From contig CAJINV010000001.1 in assembly GCA_905178155.1 (NCBI GenBank), positions 2,964,265 to 3,028,264 on the forward strand: 64,000 bases of DNA. The letters are read 5' to 3'. Of the stretch, positions 10,074-21,600 are shown piece by piece. A program made the translations under genes and the position numbers. How positions within the stretch are numbered: the first letter of the stretch is position 1; the number at the start of each line of letters is the position of its first letter. Source of the stretch: Amoebophrya sp. A120. Taxonomy: Eukaryota; Sar; Dinophyceae; Syndiniales; Amoebophryaceae. The notes under the pieces were generated by a model. It saw only the letters and a list, made by a program, of their open reading frames with translations. It ran no database searches and was not told where the DNA came from.

Positions 10074-12875
10074 CTACTTTTTCTTCATCTTGCCCATCAT
10101 CTTTGCCGCCATGCTGGCCTTCTTCATCAACGCCGTGCCCTTTTTGGTATAGTTCGCCTTTTCGCTCTCCCGGGCCTCCCTTTCCATGGTGCGCTGGATT
10201 TCCTTGCCCTTCATCCTTGCGGCGAGCCAGTTTCTCTTGCGGATACTCTTCATCATCGCACCGATGATCTTACGCGCGTCGTGGACCCAGGCGGAGCTCG
10301 CCAGGTACTTTCGGAACTTAGTTTCGTCCATCATGATGTGCCTGTCGGACCTGAGGTTGTGTTATTTCACGACGTTTTCGTATAATAATATAATTAGTCC
10401 GTTTGGCGTAGTATATTCTTTTACACGACCAGCTTCAAAAAACAAAGAGACACCACAACAGATCAACTACGCGAAAGAGAAAGTATACCACATATCCACG
10501 TGCTCTTTCATAGTTGTCGGTCTGATTTCCTGCGGAATCGGCACATCCTCCAAGCCCTTCTCAATCACCGGTGGCGGTTTCGAAGCCAAGTACTTCGCCC
10601 ATTCTAACAGTAAATCGTCGTGCTCGTCGTACACCCTTGCCATCAACCGGCACGCTTGTTCCCGATCAAAGTCCGACGGGAGTTGCAGTTCCAACCGACT
10701 TAATTCCAGCCGCTGGACCACCTTCCGCAGGTTTTCGAAATCGAAGGAGGAGCAGATCGTGCGTAAATCGAACAAGTTGTACATCTGGACGATATCGTGG
10801 TCGGTCGCTTTTGGTTCCGCGTCCATCTCCAATAAGTATTGCCACTCCTCGACGAAGACCGGAGGTAAGTGTTTCACGTGCGTGTTGCACTGGACCATCT
10901 GCGTGGTTAACCGCTTGTCTTGGAACCTTCTCAAAATGTAGAGCAATTCCTTGAAGTCAATAAACCCATTCGCGTCCTGATCGCACTGCCGGTAGAGCAT
11001 CGCGAGGAGCGCCCGCTCTTCGGGTAGAAGGACAAAACCTGCTTTTTCCAAGACATCGAAAATCCTCTCCGCCCTCAACCCGCCGGACTCCATCTCGTCC
11101 ATGTCGAAACTGTTGAAGATTTCGGATAATTCGCCTGTTTCCGCCGCGTCGAAGCCGCAGTTTTCCGCGTACTGCAGCCAGTAGAGCCGGGAGACCTCGA
11201 GGACGACGCAAGCGACTTCGTACGGAACCCTGCGGATGCAGGACCGGACTGCGGAGGGGGTTTCGCTGAACACGATTCGCAGCACGTCCTGGAACATGTC
11301 CGTTTTGAAGCACTGCAACGGGGAAAGGAGGTCCGCTTTCGGGTAGAGCATACGGAGGTAAAGTGGTATCCAGCTGCTCAGCGTCGACAAGTCCATCCAC
11401 GCGTAACTTAATTTTTCCGCGTCTTCCGTCGCGCCGTGGCGTTGAAGTTGGTCCAGTTGCGAGATGTAGTTGCAAATGAAAAAATCCGCAACGAGGTTGA
11501 GCTGAAAGGAGTTGAAAAGGGATTGCAGTCGTGACCACAAATCCTGGTACTTCAGGAAGCTCGATTGTTGCCCCGCGGCCAAGCTGACCCGCTGCCATCG
11601 CGTGATTTTCTCCTGAGTAAGGACCCCGAGCGGATCCTCGAAAATTCCACACACGTAGTCCGCGCGGTCCAGTGGCGGCTCCATCAGGGTCGGATCGGGC
11701 AGTTCTTTCATCTTCGGTTGCTCCTCACCCCCGTCCTGCGGGTTCTCCGCCTGTTTATTGTCCTTGTCCTTCTTGGATTTTTTCTTCTTGTTTGGATCTT
11801 TCTCCTTGCCCGGTCCTTTTTCCCCGGTAGTTGCTCCTGTATTCGCTGCGTCTATGTTGCCTTCCGCATCCGCCGGCTGGTCCGTCAAATGCCCGAACTC
11901 TGCTTGTGATGCGCGAAGCTCCCGCTCGATCTGGTCTTCCAGCGTCTCGGCGCGCTGGTGGTTTTCAACATCCGCGAACGATATCCGCTTGGACTTTTTC
12001 GGCGTTCCACTGCTCGCGCCGGACTCGGACTCGCTGCCTGAGGACGACTCCTCTACCTCTTCCGGCTTTTTCATCGCTCGGCTCAGGGTCGCCCACTCGG
12101 AAAGATTCGAGCCCGTAACTTTGCTCTTGCCGAACAACTCCACAGAGGAAGTGACCGGCGCGACCCCTGCGTTCAAAGCCCGCTCTTGGAGTTCGGACAA
12201 AGACACGCCTTCCGGCAAGCCCAGCGAGTCTTTGTTCCCCCCGATGGAATAGTAGCTGTCCATCAAACTGCTCGCCGCCAGTGCCCGATTGTGTTCGGAG
12301 TCGAACGCGTTTCCGCCGGCCTTGCTGAGAAATTCGAAATTCACAATCAAGTTCAGTTCTTTCACTGTCACCGCGGAAAGATGGGTTCTGTCCTCCATAT
12401 CGGCGGCTTCATCGTCGTCTTGCCGCTCCGTCCGTCTCGTCATGAAACCGCCGGCCGCTTGGCGCAGAGCGACAACCGCCGCGACGCCCTTCCACTGCCC
12501 GCGATGGCTCCAGCCGGCGACCCGGCGCAAAGCCTCGTCCCGCCCGTTGTGCACGTCTTTGTAGCCTAAGAGCAAGTCCCGTCGCCACTGCATGTCGAAA
12601 TACTCAATGGCGCGAACCAGCTGTTTCTCCTGCTCCAGGTCCTCCGCCGCGCCGAGCGCGCGGAGTTTTTCTTCCCGCTCCCGTTCCAATCTGCGGATGT
12701 AGGACCGTGCTTCCGGGACCAAGATGCGAAATCTCTTGCCGTCCTCGTCGATCGAAAATAACTCAAACTGCTCCTCGGACCGGATGCCATTCTTGATCGC
12801 CTCTTTGCGGTCGCGTAAAAACCCGAGAACCTCGAGGTCCTCACGGACGAACCCACGACCGCGGCGGCGCGACAT
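10074..12875 (-). CDS. EF-hand protein, paralog of the gene at 5371-8540
   Basis: There are two exons, 12875-10489 and 10350-10074, totalling 888 codons (887 residues). The 138-base intron is canonical (GTATAC to CCTCAG) with matching phase, adding a Lys/Met/Ala-rich C-terminal tail (MMDETKFRKYLASSAW to the end). The protein has a basic N-terminus (MSRRRGRGF), a charged coiled-coil-prone region, and an acidic/Ser and Lys-rich linker (KKKKSKKDKDNK near 11780). A large helical region ends in one good EF-hand loop, DQDANGFIDFKE, with D1, D3, N5, G6, D9 and E12. Several further helices follow. The order of shared blocks with the next gene downstream shows tandem duplication. This copy has no introner, so it serves as a natural uninterrupted reference. 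A calcium-dependent structural role is inferred only. Confidence 0.85.
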
Positions 12876-13687
12876 GCTGGGCGGTGGAAATTATACAGGC
12901 TTTTGGGAGGTTTCTTGTACCTGTTACGGGACGCAAAATGGAGTGAATGCGATGTATGTATTTGTTTTTCGGTGAAATAGAAACGCAAATGTGAAATAAC
13001 TGAGTACAACTATAGATTACTTTTACTGCCCAAAAAACTCTCGTCGCTGGGGTACAGCCTTGGCGAGGTGTTTGAGGCTTGATAGCGATAGCCCGAAAAA
13101 GATTCGGCTCAACAATGGGTTGCGGTGTTGTTAAATCGGAGTACGGGTTTGCAACAAAGCTGCTGCGGGAGAAGAATTTAAAGTTTCAGAAGTTGAAGTT
13201 CACGGCTGTTACAACTACCATCTAAGCTTTATAGTTGACGTGCACAATGACACATCATCATCAATTGCGTATCGGACGAAGGATAGAACGAACAAAACGA
13301 GAACGAGAGGAAGCAACAGAACGACAAAGATACCGATTGTAGCATGTGCTGGACGATTCATACGATATTCGCTTGCGCAGCATAGATATGCACGTACAGT
13401 AGCGAATGCGAAATTAATATAAATATCACTATCAGCTGGGAGAGGGAGTGCAATACCAGCTGCCATTGATTGAACGAGGCATATATCTATGCGACCGACG
13501 TTTATATTCTGTTTTGCACATAACGGAACACAGGCGGGAAAGGAACGGCTACCTTGCTCGACGAGCAAGCTCAACAAGTAGGAGCATTTATCATTTACAG
13601 TTTTGCAGAGCCACCTCCACCTGATTGTGCAAATACAAAGAGTTGCAGTTGAGGTTTATTGCGTTTTGTCTGTTCAAAGGAGATGCG
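12876..13687. other. Intergenic, no supported gene
   Basis: About 800 bases separate the EF-hand gene start from the end of the RRM gene. Short ORFs on both strands show no family signal. The open frame at 12566-13009 is a shadow of the EF-hand gene start. Confidence 0.55.
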
Positions 13688-14800
13688 TTACCACATCGCT
13701 TTTCTCGGCCTGACTTTTTCCGTGAACCCATTTTCGTAGGCCTCCTTTCGGTAGTGGTAACCCGCTCTCGGCCCAGTCCCGGTTTCTGCGTCGATGAACA
13801 ACGTTCGGTTCTGCAAGGCGAACTTCCCGGCGGATTCCTGCAAAATCTTCTTCGCCGTGTCGTGACTATCGAACTCGATGTAGCAGAAGCCCTTGCTCCG
13901 CCCCTGCTCGTGGCCGACGCGGACGGTTTTCACCTTGGGTTCCCCGCCGAAGCATTCGGCGATTTCCGCCTCCGTGGCGGTGTAGGGAAGGTTCTTCACG
14001 AAAAGCGTTTTGCTGGACTCTGGCAATGATTTCTTCTTTCCATCTGCTGCGTTACTAACTGTTGACTGCTTCACCTCGTTTGCGGTTTTCGCTTCCAAAT
14101 ACCGTTTGCTGTTCGGCGGCGTGAACCAATGTAACTTCTTGATCGCCATTTTTGCGTTCTTTTCCGTGTCGAATTCCACGTGGCAGTACCCGCGCAGCCG
14201 CCCGGTGTCTTGCCAGGTTGGTGCGCGAATCTCGCCGAAGCCCTTACATGCCTGCTTCGTCAAGAGATTTTTGATCTTGTCCAAATCCCACACATAGGGG
14301 AGGCCAGAGATGAAAACCGTCCTCGGCGCGGCTTGCTTCGACGCTTCCTGGGAAAGCCGCTCGGTGTAGGGGAGGTCCTTACTAGGGTCGAAGTCTTCGT
14401 TGAAAGAGGTTTTTTCTGTGTTGGTGGCGTCACTTTGTGCAGCTCCGGTGCTGTCTGGCATTTCTGCATCAGATGATGCCTCATCGTCCTCATCGTGTTC
14501 GTCGGCGGTTGTTTGTTCTGGCGCAGGAGCGACCTTGTTGAGAGCCTTGTCTTTCAGCTTTTTCGCTAGTTGCGCCGTCGCGTCCTTCTTAGAAACAGTG
14601 GATTTCTTCACTTTTTTCTTCTTCTTCACCTTTTCCACGGAGGGAGCGGGCTCCGTTTCAGAAACTTTCGTTTTCCTTGTCGCTGCATCCGATTCCTGAT
14701 AGTCGGCTTGACGCGCAACGACAGCGTGGTCTGCTGCCTTGCTAGACGTCTTTTTCACTTTCTTTTTCATTTTTTTGGGTAGGTCACCAGTCATTTTCAT
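13688..14800 (-). CDS. Nucleolin-like RNA-binding protein with two RRM domains
   Basis: This is an intronless 370-residue protein. The first 155 residues are Lys-rich then acidic (KKMKKKVKKTSSK, VEKVKKKKKVKK, DEHDEDDEASSDAEMPD), the layout of nucleolin/NSR1-type nucleolar proteins. RRM1 (about residues 160-240) shows RNP2 TVFISGLP and RNP1 RGYCHVEF. RRM2 (about 265-345) shows RNP2 TLFVKNLP and RNP1 KGFCYIEF. The tail is short and Arg/Lys/Tyr-containing (GYHYRKEAYENGFTEKVRPRK). The domains are known to bind single-stranded RNA. A nucleolar or pre-rRNA role is inferred from layout only. Other two-RRM regulators, such as shuttling mRNA-binding proteins, are possible. Confidence 0.9.
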   Translation of the reverse strand: MKMTGDLPKKMKKKVKKTSSKAADHAVVARQADYQESDAATRKTKVSETEPAPSVEKVKKKKKVKKSTVSKKDATAQLAKKLKDKALNKVAPAPEQTTADEHDEDDEASSDAEMPDSTGAAQSDATNTEKTSFNEDFDPSKDLPYTERLSQEASKQAAPRTVFISGLPYVWDLDKIKNLLTKQACKGFGEIRAPTWQDTGRLRGYCHVEFDTEKNAKMAIKKLHWFTPPNSKRYLEAKTANEVKQSTVSNAADGKKKSLPESSKTLFVKNLPYTATEAEIAECFGGEPKVKTVRVGHEQGRSKGFCYIEFDSHDTAKKILQESAGKFALQNRTLFIDAETGTGPRAGYHYRKEAYENGFTEKVRPRKAMW

Positions 14801-15345
14801 TTATTTCAGCCTAGTTCGAATTGGTAAAATAAGCAAGGAGTACGAGTCGAAGTTGTCGTCCCAGAAAAGCAAACTTGTATTTTATTTCTTTTCAACTATC
14901 TTTCTCAGCGTTGCCTTTCTTTTAGCAGCCTGACTTTAGATATTGATGCGAACCGCAATCTGGTTTGATGAGGTATAACAAAAAACAAAAAGCTAAAGCC
15001 ACCGAAGAACCACTGTGGGTTAAATTGTGTATGATTAAGATGATCATTAACATCATTTGATCGTGGCATATTATCTGGTGGCGATCTTCTCACAACACAA
15101 TGATCCGTGGCAAAGAGCCTGATTTTGAACCTGTCCCTGTGTTTGAGATCTTGATCTTCCATGGACTTTCTTCTGTCAGGATCAATGCGCAACCTGCTTT
15201 AGGATGATCCTAGACCTAGAACAGAGGACTAGGCTACATGTCGATGTGCTCCATGTTCATCATCGCACATTGATTTGCAACTTTGAAAAAATGTCAAAAG
15301 TACTGCATTCCTTCGTATTTCTCGCGAAAGGAAATCGTAAATGCC
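14801..15345. other. Intergenic, AT-rich, no supported gene
   Basis: The stretch between the RRM gene start and the weak ORF at 15346 holds only short open frames without similarity or domain features on either strand. No RNA gene was recognised by eye. Confidence 0.5.
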
Positions 15346-15807
15346 TCACTTCCACGAAAGCGAAAAGGGATGCCTATCGTAAGTTTGAAACAAGTGGTTC
15401 TTGTCGCATTCGAATTTGATACCATTCTCCGCTTCAAAAAAATTCCGCATGACTTCGTGGATGAGATTCTCGTGGAATTTGAGTCCTGTCAACCCACCGC
15501 AGCGTACGGGCTTGCGCTGTTCTTTTTCTTGTTCCTGCAGTTGTCTCCATCGAAGCGAACACACTATGTTATTTGTGGCGCCAACGTCCCACTCTTCAAC
15601 CTCTTGAACCAATGCACTTTGGTCCGCGTCGGCAAGGCGGCCCGTTCCATAATAACCCGAAAAGGCTACTGTAGGTTTGATATTGCGTCCGCGATCGAGA
15701 AACAAGATTCTAGATTCGGCCTGTCCAACCAGCGACGAAGCCCCTGGCAATTGAGAAAAACGGAACGAGTTGCGTTCGTGCGCGTTTCTTTTTCTTAAGG
15801 TGGGCAA
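15346..15807 (-). CDS. Possible small protein of 153 residues, unknown
   Basis: This open frame lies on the same strand as all neighbours and has balanced amino-acid composition (for example GYYGTGRLADADQSALVQ and GLKFHENLIHEVMRNFFE), with no repeats or membrane segment. It starts close to the stop of the gene at 15931. A plus-strand frame of similar length (15283-15798) overlaps it. The minus reading is preferred because all other genes here run that way. It could instead be an exon of a longer gene. No family is recognised and expression evidence would be needed. Confidence 0.35.
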   Translation of the reverse strand: MPTLRKRNAHERNSFRFSQLPGASSLVGQAESRILFLDRGRNIKPTVAFSGYYGTGRLADADQSALVQEVEEWDVGATNNIVCSLRWRQLQEQEKEQRKPVRCGGLTGLKFHENLIHEVMRNFFEAENGIKFECDKNHLFQTYDRHPFSLSWK

Positions 15808-15930
15808 GTAAAAGAAAATAAAAAAACATCCCGAAACAGAACAAAACTAAAAAAACGCGCCGGTGACCTGCAAACCACAGGCGCCCGGCCTGAAATTATT
15901 GGCACAGCAGACACACCACGGCGCCAGTAT

Positions 15931-16662
15931 CTATGTACCTTCCGCGGCCTCTTCTTCGCACATTTGCAGGAGGTATTGCATTTGCGGTCGCAGCTGTTGC
16001 GCTCGCGCCGATCGGGCACGGCGGCAATAGCTCTCTGCGTTCAGGAGCACATCCTCAACAGGATCGCTCAGGAACGAGCTTATTGCTACGAAAAGCTCTG
16101 CTGCCATTGTCCGCGTGCAAAGCGCGGGCACTGCAGCGATCCACATCTCTAGGATTTGGTCCTGTCGGAGGCTCTTGCTTAGCGCGTCCCATCCTCTGCT
16201 CTTACTCCAGCCAGCACCCACAGGAAGAGCCTGCTCACGGAGTTGGTTATTCGTGTTGTCTCGCCCCCACGCTTCCAGAATATAGGCACTCGCCACCTTG
16301 CCGCTTGCTGATGTCGGCACTGCTTCTACCCACGATACGCCGACAATTTTCCAATTTCTTTTGAAGAAATCGCCGCGACTTAAGTCTGCAGCCTTCTCTT
16401 CGGAAATTGCAGACGCGCCCCGGTCAGCTGCGGCCTTCAATACCGTATGGCTCTGAAGATCGGCCTCCACTTGCGCAAGTTTCTTGCTGATGCCAGATAA
16501 CTGGCGAAGCGTCTCCCCGTGACGAGCAAACGGGGGCCCTCGGTTTCCGGTGTTCGCGATCCTCGTAGCAGCCAGCTGGTCTTGGAGCTGCGCTTTCGTT
16601 GCTCTGAGGTCCGCGACGCAGCGTGCCGCGCGCTGCTCTACCCACCGATCAAATAAGGACAT
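15931..16662 (-). CDS. Small helical protein of 243 residues, unknown
   Basis: The single open frame starts at MSLFDRWVEQRAARCVADLR and continues through helix-forming, coiled-coil-prone sequence (LRATKAQLQDQLAATR, LSGISKKLAQVEADLQ). A more globular middle contains GVSWVEAVPTSASGKVASAY and LEMWIAAVPALCTR. An acidic end, QMCEEEAAEGT, is followed by a clean stop. There is no signal peptide or transmembrane segment and no intron is needed. The start is chosen as the first Met of the frame, with stops upstream. No family is recognised. Confidence 0.65.
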   Translation of the reverse strand: MSLFDRWVEQRAARCVADLRATKAQLQDQLAATRIANTGNRGPPFARHGETLRQLSGISKKLAQVEADLQSHTVLKAAADRGASAISEEKAADLSRGDFFKRNWKIVGVSWVEAVPTSASGKVASAYILEAWGRDNTNNQLREQALPVGAGWSKSRGWDALSKSLRQDQILEMWIAAVPALCTRTMAAELFVAISSFLSDPVEDVLLNAESYCRRARSARAQQLRPQMQYLLQMCEEEAAEGT

Positions 16663-17261
16663 GACCAGGAGAGAACTTGCTGGGACGAGACCACAATTAA
16701 TTTCAATTACTCAAAAAAATACTTTTCGAACAAGAATCGAGATCGACAGCTTGATGTTGATACGAAAAACTTACAGAGGCAGATGCTGGATCGATCCGGA
16801 TAGAAAAGGTATAACATAAACCTGAGTAGCAGGTGTAAGTAGAACGGTTACGTCACAGCCGTGATCGACATCGTGGGTGTGGAACCACCATAAATTTTTG
16901 TGGAACTTCTCGGGTATGATCTCTCGATCTTCATGCTTATCGCAGAAAAAGAATAGCAACAAAGTGACATCTTCTTTCGTTTTAGGTCAACATCGCTTGG
17001 GCTCGTTGTGTCTATACTGCATGGCCCCCGAGCAGCTGTGCCGTAAGCCAAGACGGTAAGAGTGCTTCAACACATGTAGTTGGCGACTGAGAAGTTAGCT
17101 GAGCTTTATTTGACGTCGAATTGACCGTCGGACACACCTTCCGTTACATCGCCTTTTGATGTCAACACCGAAGCAGAAAGATCATTGTTTTGCCGTTGCC
17201 ACCAAACAAAAAACCAGAACTAAACAACGAGAAAAAAATTTCATATTCATCGTCCCACTCA
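16663..17261. other. Intergenic, no supported gene
   Basis: Between two minus-strand genes this stretch holds only short overlapping open frames of about 60 codons on both strands. It shows no repeat, no terminal inverted repeats and no recognisable RNA gene. Confidence 0.5.
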
Positions 17262-18230
17262 CTATATTCTCTGATTCACCGGCGAAAGTGATCTCGACAT
17301 CTTGGCGTTTTTATTCCTGACACTTTCTCTCTGCCGGCTCACAAATTGCGACTCCGGGATCCAAAACCGTTCTGGATCGTTTCGCTTCACCTCGGCGTGC
17401 GGGTACCGGATGCGCATGAAGTTTTGAAAGGTCTGCAGCCTTTTTTTCTCGGGGAAGGTCATATCCGCGAAGATTTGCTGCCTGAACATTTGGTGAAACA
17501 GCATGTCCTTCGGCCACACGTCGGATTTGCGGAAACCCTCGGGATGCGGGTCGTTGTCAGACTCGATCGCTTCCTCGTAAAAATTATCCAGGAAAAAACA
17601 CCCATCCCCATCCAATTTGTCACGCAAAACATGCATAAAATCCACTATTTGTCATGCACAAAATGGATGGGGATGGGTGTTTTTTCCTGGATAAAAATCC
17701 TTCGGAAGGTTCTCGATGGCTTTCAGCGTACTTTCCTCCAGAAGTTGTTTCTTCTTAGCGAGTAGTTCCTCGTGCTTCCTCAGATGCGACAAGTAGATCC
17801 GTCGCTCCTTCTCGTACTCTTCCCGATCCGCCTCGCTGTCGTTTGGCGCCGCTGGGCTGTAGATCAACTGCAGCAGGTTTTTCACATTTTTCTCTCGTCG
17901 AAGAAAACTGGTGGTCAGTGCGACGAGCTCGCCGGGGAGAAAGGGGAGCAGTTTGATGAGGGTGGAAGCTTTTTCCTTTTGCGCTTTCACTTTCACGAAG
18001 CTGAAACTTCTGGATTGGAGGTGATGTTCGTGTTGTAGTTGGGTCTCCGCAGTTTTTCTTGTTGCCGACATTGGCTGGAGGACGGGCACCAAAGACGTGC
18101 GCGTGCAAGCTGCACCATAGCTATGGACGAGGACGCTTCGGCTGGAGCTCGAAGACCCTCCGGAGACGAATAGCCCGACAGCACGCGCACGCAGTGTAGG
18201 TACGACGCTCGTTGCCATGGCACGCGACAT
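17262..18230 (-). CDS. Probable organelle-targeted protein of unknown function, split by a minimal introner
   Basis: The exons are 18230-17694 and 17579-17262, giving 285 codons in frame once the 109-bp introner and one flank copy are removed. The join reads NLPKDFYEEAIESDND, continuous and free of stops. The first 75 or so residues are rich in Ser, Arg, Ala and hydroxylated residues and lack acidic residues (MSRAMATSVVPTLRARAVGL), as in a mitochondrial presequence. The mature part is charged and helical (REEYEKERRIYLSHLRKHEELL) with a conserved-looking C-terminal block around FMRIRYPHAEVKRNDPERFW. A mitochondrial ribosomal or respiratory accessory subunit is one possibility. No family can be named from sequence alone. 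Confidence 0.75.
17585..17693 (-). mobile_element. Minimal introner, family E (109 bp)
   Basis: Nearly the whole element is inverted repeat. It starts TATCCAGGAAAAAACACCC and ends with the complement of the same sequence, leaving a loop of about 45 bases that still carries two TTTGTCATGC-like motifs. It is flanked by AAAAT on both sides (17580-17584 and 17694-17698), extendable to a seven-base direct repeat. An in-frame TGA inside the element shows that it must be removed to make the full protein. Confidence 0.92.
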
Positions 18231-18612
18231 GCTCAGGTGCTAAATTTCCCCTTCGGTGATTCTCTTTTTCTATCTAAACTCGAAATAGAAAACTGAAGCC
18301 TCTGGAGGTATTTTTACAAAAGAGACCGAGCTAGATTGTGGTGCTTCTGAAAACCAGATCTGAGGGGTCTGTGCGGTGCTGGCCGCCAATGTGAGATATT
18401 ATTAGCTCAGCACAAAAAGCTAAAGCAAAGGCAAACGAACATTACATCAAACCCGAAAGCGGCGAGACGATGCGCAACGCCTTGCTATAGTAGCACAACC
18501 ACAAGCATGTCCTTGATGGTCGATAAAAATGCGCGTAGACCAATAATGTGGCGTCAAAATCGTCCTTTGATCTGCAGTGCAGTCCTACAGTACACAAGAA
18601 CTCTGCTTTTCT
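18231..18612. other. Intergenic, no supported gene
   Basis: A short spacer between the organelle-targeted gene start and the stop of the large helical protein. Nothing beyond short chance open frames is visible. Confidence 0.55.
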
Positions 18613-21600
18613 TCACATCCCTGAATCCAGCACGGACGTCAGCAAATGCTGCGCCTTCCCGCCAACCCGGTCGCTGGTCGGGAATCGTTGCATGACCTTC
18701 ATCACGAAACTCACCGCCAGTTCGCGCTCCGACTGCTTTTTCTCCTCCTCTTCTTCTTCGTCAAACAAGCCTATTCCGCCCATCGGCTCGTCCTGTTTTT
18801 CCAGCGATTTCCGCTTCAACTCGTTGCTGGCAAAGGCGTTGGCGCACGCGGCGACGAGGGACTGGGAAAGGACGCGCTGGACACTGGAGTCGATGGCGAG
18901 CAGGTGGAGAACGGCGTTGAGAACCGTGGCCGTGTATTCCTCGTGGAGGCTTTCACGAATAGAGTCGATCTGGAGGTGAGATGAAGTATGTATTTTCATG
19001 TTCGGTAAGAAAAAAATCATGTGCATGGCAAAAACGAACGCCCCACGTCCTCCATGCAAATGCAATGGCACACAAAATGGAATAAGCTACTTACGAGCGG
19101 AGACACAAACATGTTTATGGCGCATTGACAAAACTATACCAGAACAGCCACCAACATCACCACCAACGGTGTTTCTTTCCCAGGATTCCAGTACGACAGC
19201 CTCGCGATCGCGCGCAACACCTCCATCTCGACCGCGAGTGGAAGCAAGTTCGGAATCTTCTTTTTCCCACCACCTCCTCCAGCTCCGATCTGCGCCTCGC
19301 TTTCGTAGTGCTGCAGAACTGACAAACACAGTCCGATGCTGCTGGCCTGGTCGAACAGCGCGGCGAGCGTGCGTCGCAGCCGACTCTGGAGGTCCAGTGA
19401 AGGGAGTTTCTGGTGCAGGTCGACCAAATTCGTCACGATGGTCAGGCGGAATTTGTTCTGCGACTCCAGATTGCTGTTGCGACTGCTCGCTGGAGCGCCG
19501 GAATGATGCAGAAATTCTGTTTCCTCGACGAAAAAGTCGCTTTCCTCCATGGCTGAGCAAGCCAATTCGACGAAAAACGGATTTTTCTTCGATTCGACGA
19601 AGTGCACGAGCGAGAAGAGACAGATCTCGGAACTCTTTTTCAACAGAACCTTCATGCAGTCCTGCGCGACCAGGGTGAGACTCTCTGTTAGCAGGTTATG
19701 GGGCTCTCAAACGTTACATTCTCAACTGTTACATGATTTGTCATGCAAAAACGCTATCACTTCTCACAATTTCAAACCTTCTCCGCATGACAAGTTCTCG
19801 ACGCGCTAGATAGCACTGTAATCTATTCCAAACCTGTAATGCAAAAGGCGCAACCCTCTCCCTTTCACTATTGCCATTCTTGCATTGCAAATTTATGTAA
19901 CAGTTGAGAATGTAACATTTGAGAACACCATACAGGTCGGCAGGGACTTCGAAAAGTTCAAACAGCCGGTCCATAAACCCCAGTGCAATCAAGTGGTCAG
20001 GAACTACACTGGTCGTGGGCAGCTGCGTTGGAGTACTTCTATTTGGTGCAGCTTCTTCATCTGCGTCTGGTCCTGCGGCCCCCGCTTTGCTGATCCTGCT
20101 GGTTGCGTCCCAGTGGTCCAGCATGGTCCTGACAATCTCCAGACTGCTCTTATGGCGTTCTCAAACGTTACATTCTCAACTGTTACATGATTTGTCATGC
20201 AAAAACGCTATCACTATTCACACAACCAAGCCTTCTTTGCAAGACAACTTCTCGACGCGCTAAATAGCACTATAATCCGTCCCAAATCTGTAATGCAAAA
20301 GGCGCAATCTTCCTCCTTTCACTTTTGCCACTCTAGCATTGCAAATTCATGTAACAGTTGAGAATGTAACAGTTGAGAACGCCATAGCTCTCCAGCACGG
20401 GCCACCACTTCGTCGGCAGTTTCAGTTCGTGGAGCGCGATATCAACTGTAAAAATGTCTGGGTCTGGAAGGATGCAAGATTTGTGATGCAGGTTTTTCAT
20501 GACCCATGAGGTCTGGAATGCGAGACCCAGCATGTCAGATTCTTTGAGGTCTCTATCATGCCTTTCCTGCATGAGAAACTCCCTCTCAACTTGGTCAAAA
20601 GCGGACACCTTTTGGTACTCACGCAACACAGATTTTTGCATCATTCAGATTTGGCATGACAAGTTCTAATCTTCCAGACCCAGACATTTTTACATTTGAT
20701 ACGCGAGGAGAAATGGTTCGACAGCAGTTGAACGTGAGAGCCTCGGGCAATATTCGCGATTGATTTCATCTTCCTCCTCCTCCTCATTGTCACCGGGGGA
20801 AAGTGATTCTCTCAGAACTCGAAACTGCATGACCCCGTAGGGCAAATCGTCCTTCTCGCATTGGTCTACGCATTCGAGCACAGCTTCAAACAACTCCAGC
20901 AGCTTCTGAATTACCATCGCGGAATCCAGTTTCAACACCTGCAGGCGAAAAGTCCCCGCACTCATTCGCGGCAGTGCGACGGCCCAGAGGAGAAGGTTCT
21001 CGGTTACTCGGGTCGTGTAGGAGGAGGCGGTGGAAGTAGGTGCCTTGCTGTCCAGAACGACTAGGGCAGACGCCCATGCGTAAAGGTCAGAATACAGCTC
21101 GTCTGATGTCTCTGTCGGTGCGGGAAAAAGCGAACTGGCCGCTGTTTTGTTTGTTTTTTGCTTCCGAGCGGTGCGCGTTTTTTCAGAAATAGGAACGAAT
21201 AAAACGGTAAGAAAGTTTTCAGTATCGTGGAGCTTCAAACTTTGAGTTTCAGGTTTCAGTCTCTAAGAAAAAAGAACTTTTTACCACTTGCTTCCGCATG
21301 CTGTACGCGTGCTGCAGCACCAGCGCCGGTCTGCAATAGAATTGTCGGCGCAGCAGCTGCTGCGCGCTCCACTTCTGGACTGAGGAACAAAACTCGCAAC
21401 GTCAGTTGGCTGTCCTGGAATAGCTTGTCTAAGATGCGCAGGCACCCAGCTTCCGCTTCCGCAAAGTGTGGCTGGCCCGACACAAAGGCCGCGAGTATCT
21501 GCGGACCCGCGAGGCCGACGAAAACGCTTGGGGACAAAAAACCCGTTTTCAGCAGGTCATCGAGCGTCTCGACCACGATTCGCTTGATCGAAGCGATGAC

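Noticed and set aside
15283-15798. Plus-strand open frame of 171 codons
   Set aside because: It overlaps the minus-strand candidate at 15346-15807. No domain supports it and all other genes read on the minus strand, but it cannot be fully excluded.
17578-17698. Possible rho-independent-type terminator hairpin
   Set aside because: The perfect hairpin lies inside a coding gene of a eukaryote and is flanked by a direct repeat, so it is an introner.
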